DNA of 64,000 bases from Amborella trichopoda (Eukaryota; Streptophyta; Magnoliopsida; Amborellales; Amborellaceae). Below, one piece after another: positions 60,701 to 64,000 of this stretch (its first letter is position 1; each line of letters begins with the position of its first letter). The position numbers and the translations under genes were made by a program. Under the pieces are notes generated by a model, which saw only the letters and a list, made by a program, of their open reading frames with translations, was not told where the DNA came from and ran no database searches. The DNA lies in the NCBI RefSeq assembly GCF_000471905.2, contig NW_006498608.1, positions 7,036,489 to 7,100,488 on the forward strand, given 5' to 3'.

Positions 60701-63376
60701 AAGATTGTAGTTCTGTATTCTTGTTAATCTCTCATTTGGAGGCGTTGAAATTAGTTTTGGATTAAAATGGCCTGTGCTTAGTGAAAAGCCAAGGAAACAA
60801 TACAACTGCTTTAATATGGATATTCCTTTTCACAGCAAACTGGAGCTGCCCAGGTATCTGAAAAAAAAATACCAGATCCAAACAACATTTCATCCCGATC
60901 ACTCCTAGGAGGTAATTGTTTTTGTCCATGGTTTTTCTCTATCCATGTGCCAACTATGAACAATAAACCTCATTTCATTTCTAACTTCTCTCCCAAAAAA
61001 AGTTCATTTCAATCGATGTGCGGTATTTAACAGAGGATGATGCGGGTTTGCAACTTCTGAAGCCATCTGAATTGCAAACTCAGGTCTCGGACACTGGAAA
61101 TTCAGCTTCAGAGGATGGAAGTTCAACTGAACCAGATTGTATGCATACTTACAATAGAGAATTGCTTGGTTCTATTCAAATTTATACATTTGAAGGTTTA
61201 CTACATTTTACTGGCTTATAAAAAAATTTATAATTGGCAGCAACAAGGTATAGTTCTTCCCGTCAATTTTCATTTGCATCCCAAGGTGGCACACCAAGGC
61301 TCACTCCTCCAGGATCTCCCCCTCGAGTTTCAGCTTCAGTTGAACCAGATTGTATGCATATTTACGATAGAGAATTGCTTCCTTCTATTAAAATTTATAC
61401 ATTTCATGTTTTACTACATTTTACTGGCTTATAAAAAGTTTTATAATTGGCAGCAACAAGGTATAGTTTATCCCGTGGACTTTCATTGGCATCCCAAGGT
61501 GGAAGGCTTACTCCAGGTGGCACACCAAGGCTTACTCCTCCAGGATCTCCCCCTCGAGTTTCAGCCTCAGTTTCTCCTACCATATCGTCGAAACCAACAA
61601 CACCACAGCGACATTCAATTTCAGTGTCAACTTCAAGGGCCATATTTGATGATAGATCTTCAATTTTTTCGTCAATGCCTACCAGCCATACCACTACTAC
61701 TTCAGGTTCTCCTGAATCAGGATCACATACAGGTTTGTTCCAAGAATATATTATAGCCATCATTGAGACATTCCTCATTGTTAGTTATTTCATTATGTCA
61801 ATGCTTCTTAAACGTTTCACTTTTAATTTCTTAATCAATAGTTTCACATAAATTTGAATCAGGAAAGCATGTCATTTAGATTCTTAAGTGTGCCTATTTG
61901 TAGTAGAATTCTCAATGGTGCATCTCATCAACACTTACAAAAAAAGCAATTCTTAATGACTCTTAACAACTTCCAGATGGTTAACCTTTGAGTCCATCGG
62001 GGGCAACATATTTTGCATCCTTCAAATAGAACATAGTGGATTGGATGCTTTGAACTAGAGCTATGCAAATGCAAGTGTGGAATCCGCCATATAGTGCGAA
62101 CTATTGTGCCTTCTCTACCAAAATTGTATTATGCAAAACTTCTTTTTTTTACTATTACTGCCAAATGCATTCTATTTCATTTTTTGATCGTGCTGATTGT
62201 GCTTGTTACTTAGGTAGATATCTTCAGAGCCCTCAATAAACAACTGTGGGTTATAGTTCATCCCTTGGACATATTGGATTATTACCGTGTTCTTCATGTG
62301 CAATATTGAATTTAAATTCGAGTCAAACAACTGATTGCTTTCTGCTCCCTCAGCTAGTCACCTTTACATGCAAATTTTTATGTTCCACTTGTCCCTCGTA
62401 CATGCTTATACTTTTTGGGTCAAGGATAGCTTGCTTAATGACAAATGGATTTTATTTATTGGTTTGAGGGTAGTCTGCTTGATGGCAATCACATTTTATT
62501 TTAAGAACTTACTGATTGATGAGGGAATGTTGGCCATCTTATTCAAAATTATCATGCAAAATTCAGTAATGTGGCCAAATTTAAATGCATTAAAATCAAA
62601 TGTATGATGATACCCAATGGCGCATTGCAAATTATATCTTTTATGGTCTCAGCATTTTCAAGTTGGGCTTGGTATGACAACCCTGCATTGATGACCTGAT
62701 TTAACTCTATCTAATTGTAGTGTATATGAAATAAAAACAAAAACAAAAGTAATAGAAATATAATGAAATGTTAGATGATGCATCTATAACATTATGGCAA
62801 TTGATTATTCTGAAGTGCCTGAAATTGGCAAAGTAAAAAATAGAGGATAATGTTGTTAACAGTCAAAAAAATCTGAAATGGTAAAGCATGTTCTAAGAAT
62901 TTCTAGAAGGTTGAAAATTTGCTTCAAGGTTTTCACTATCAAGTTAATGGTTATAATCTGTTTCAGCACGTGCACGAGTCGATGGGAAGGAATTCTTTCG
63001 TCAAGTCAGGTATTTTCATGGACAACTGGAAACTAATGCTTTTTTTCCTTTATAAATTTATCAAAGTGTCCGAAGTCCGAACCCATTGTAAAGGCTAGCA
63101 TCCTGCAAACTTGGCCCATTTGTTTATTTCACATGGTCTATGGTCCGTGCTGTTCACCTTCTATGGATCATATAATATATATGCTATGTATATTCTAGAT
63201 TCTCCTTTTCCTCCGGTGAATTCACAGGTTCTTTATTGTGGTTTGCTGCATCCTTAATGATCTATACCTGCTATAATGAAATTGTTGACCTGTTTCCAGG
63301 AGTCGATTATCTTATGAACAGTTTGGTGCATTCTTAGCCAATGTGAAGGAACTGAACTCTCACAAACAATCAAGAG

Positions 63377-63378
<2 letters not shown>
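54743..63378 (+). CDS. Coiled-coil protein of the At4g15545 family (3' end off window)
   Basis: Nine exons in the window (1080 nt, 360 codons), all in frame: 54743-55003, 58714-58782, 60633-60689, 60836-60911, 61034-61138, 61241-61351, 61454-61732, 62967-63009, 63300-63378. The product has an N-terminal PEALRAVLPADPYEQLDVA motif, a long coiled coil (about residues 30-130, EREEVITQLQENIEKLEVAL through the LEIFKKTLM exon), a serine/proline-rich middle (TPRLTPPGSPPRVSAS, present twice) and a conserved C-terminal block DGKEFFRQVRSRLSYEQFGA followed by FLANVKELNSHKQSRE. This layout is that of the Arabidopsis uncharacterised At4g15545; its function is unknown to me. The final exon should follow the 63378 donor but falls after the gap or window end. 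The first intron carries a 2-kb repeat. Exon 61241-61351 arose by tandem duplication. Confidence 0.92.
55004..56286. other. Intron 1 of the At4g15545-like gene, 5' part
   Basis: GA runs at 55195-55275, then AT-rich sequence. Two related patches (ccatttatttttggaaaatt near 55740, tcatttatttttttgaatat near 56020) resemble decayed MITE material. Nothing coding. Confidence 0.4.
56287..58290 (+). repeat. 2.0-kb dispersed non-coding repeat, copy 2 (possible solo LTR)
   Basis: Second copy of the element at 50235-52062, in intron 1 of the At4g15545-like gene and in its sense orientation. It shares the same order of blocks, including the GA-rich middle, the gggaaaatgatccatatgg region and the cttagtatggtccac region near the end. 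It does not pair with copy 1 as the ends of one element, because a host exon lies between them. Confidence 0.65.
61129..61571 (+). repeat. 213-bp tandem duplication creating a new exon
   Basis: Unit 61129-61341 is repeated from 61342. It begins ten bases before the end of exon 5 (gaaccagatt), includes the following intron and the first 101 bases of the next exon. The junction therefore makes a complete 111-nt exon (61241-61351) with a ttggcag acceptor and a GATT|GTATGC donor copied from its neighbours. The second unit carries an 18-nt addition (second GGT-GGC-ACA block). Confidence 0.95.
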
Positions 63379-63412
<34 letters not shown>

Positions 63413-63432
63413 NNNNNNNNNNNNNNNNNNNN
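63413..63432. other. Scaffold gap (20 N) behind a (CT)n array
   Basis: A CT array begins at the splice donor (63379) and runs into 20 Ns. About 105 bases of atypical sequence follow (63433-63537), then another CT array to about 63574. The pattern is the same as at 11541. Confidence 0.9.
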
Positions 63433-63535
63433 TACGTACGTTATTACTTTATTAGTAACGAAGTTAGGTTGGTCGACTTACTTAGTACACTAGTGAAGGA
63501 ACGTAGAACTACTCTACAACAAACACAAGAGAGTC

Positions 63536-63576
<41 letters not shown>

Positions 63577-63584
63577 GCTGAGAA

Positions 63585-63915
63585 TTTTTCGGATCGGGAC
63601 CAGATCCAGATCTGGATCCAATCTAGATCTAGATCCAGAATATTCGAATTTAGATCCAGATCCGGATCAGTTGCAATTTTGTATATTATAAAGTCAAAAG
63701 ATAATTATAAAAGTTAAATTAATTATATATATTATATATATAAATTAATAAATATATGGATTATAACGTATGTATATATTTATACATATATTATTTAAAA
63801 ACGGGTCAAATCCAAATCCGATTTACTTTCTGAATTTTGGATCCACGTCTGGATCTGGATAGGATCCAATTTTGGGTTTTGGATCCGGACTGGGTAAATT
63901 GTCAACCCTATCTCT
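63585..63915. repeat. hAT-like non-autonomous element with GGATCCAGATC blocks
   Basis: An AT-rich core (63700-63800) is bounded on both sides by GATCCAGATC/GGATCCGGA-type words, ending near tttgtcaaccctat; on the minus strand this reads atagggttgacaa, a hAT-like terminus. It resembles the element end at 1-172. The left edge is unclear because of the neighbouring gap artefact. Confidence 0.4.
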
Positions 63916-64000
63916 CTCTCTCTCAAACTTCAACACAAGTGAAGTGGCCTGTAAGATGTGCAGTTATTAAACTCTTTAACTTCCCTGTTATAAGTTGGAT

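Noticed and set aside
61241-61351. The duplicated exon as an assembly duplicate
   Set aside because: The two units differ at multiple intron positions and by an 18-nt addition in the exon, which argues for a real duplication.
3601-63574. CRISPR array, operon-like or phage/plasmid features
   Set aside because: The sequence is a plant nuclear region with spliced genes; the repeats are microsatellites, minisatellites and transposons without spacer structure.

Overview
The window is plant nuclear DNA. It holds intron-rich genes with GT-AG splice sites, plant-specific families (ERD6-like sugar transporters, an RKF3-type receptor kinase, a plant STN1), many (CT)n/(GA)n and (AT)n microsatellites, and numerous MITEs, LINE tails and LTR-element remains in introns and spacers. 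I cannot name the species; a woody eudicot or other angiosperm with moderately repeat-rich introns fits. All exon boundaries were worked out by hand from splice sites, reading frame and comparison between paralogues in the window.

Left part (1-33 kb): a cluster of four ERD6-like 7-type monosaccharide transporters. Copy 1 (+) is only the last two exons at the left edge. Copy 2 (-, 1993-8385) is a decayed 18-exon pseudogene. Copy 3 (-, 11120-18795; 482 aa) and copy 4 (-, 28080-32933; 495 aa) look intact, each with 18 exons and the same intron phases. A single-exon STN1 gene (telomere CST complex) sits on the + strand between copies 3 and 4. A fossil Ty1/copia element lies in intron 7 of copy 3, and a hAT-type non-autonomous element with a perfect 8-bp target duplication lies in intron 2 of copy 4.

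Middle (33-43 kb): a CACGTG/CACATG-rich minisatellite, other repeats and one scaffold gap. Then comes a four-exon histone-fold gene of the NF-YC10/DPB3-1 type (37625-41494), whose 3.2-kb second intron carries an RTE LINE tail with a perfect 17-bp target duplication, an L1-type LINE tail and a 36-bp tandem repeat.

Right part (43-64 kb): an intronless RKF3-like receptor kinase (-, 43532-45421), then a repeat-rich spacer with two members of a MITE family (seven copies in the window) and the first of two copies of a 1.8-2.0-kb non-coding repeat. Last is a coiled-coil gene of the At4g15545 family (+, 54743 to beyond the window). Its first intron carries the second copy of that repeat, and a 213-bp tandem duplication in it has created a new, frame-keeping exon.

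The genes do not form a pathway. What ties the window together is local duplication of the transporter and conserved neighbourhood: an ERD6-like 7 gene next to RKF3, as I recall for Arabidopsis At2g48020/At2g48010. I found no evidence of a novel multi-gene system. The most interesting items are the exon-creating duplication, the pseudogene inside the transporter array, the recurrent MITE family, the alternating purine-pyrimidine minisatellite and the suspicious sequence beside two scaffold gaps.
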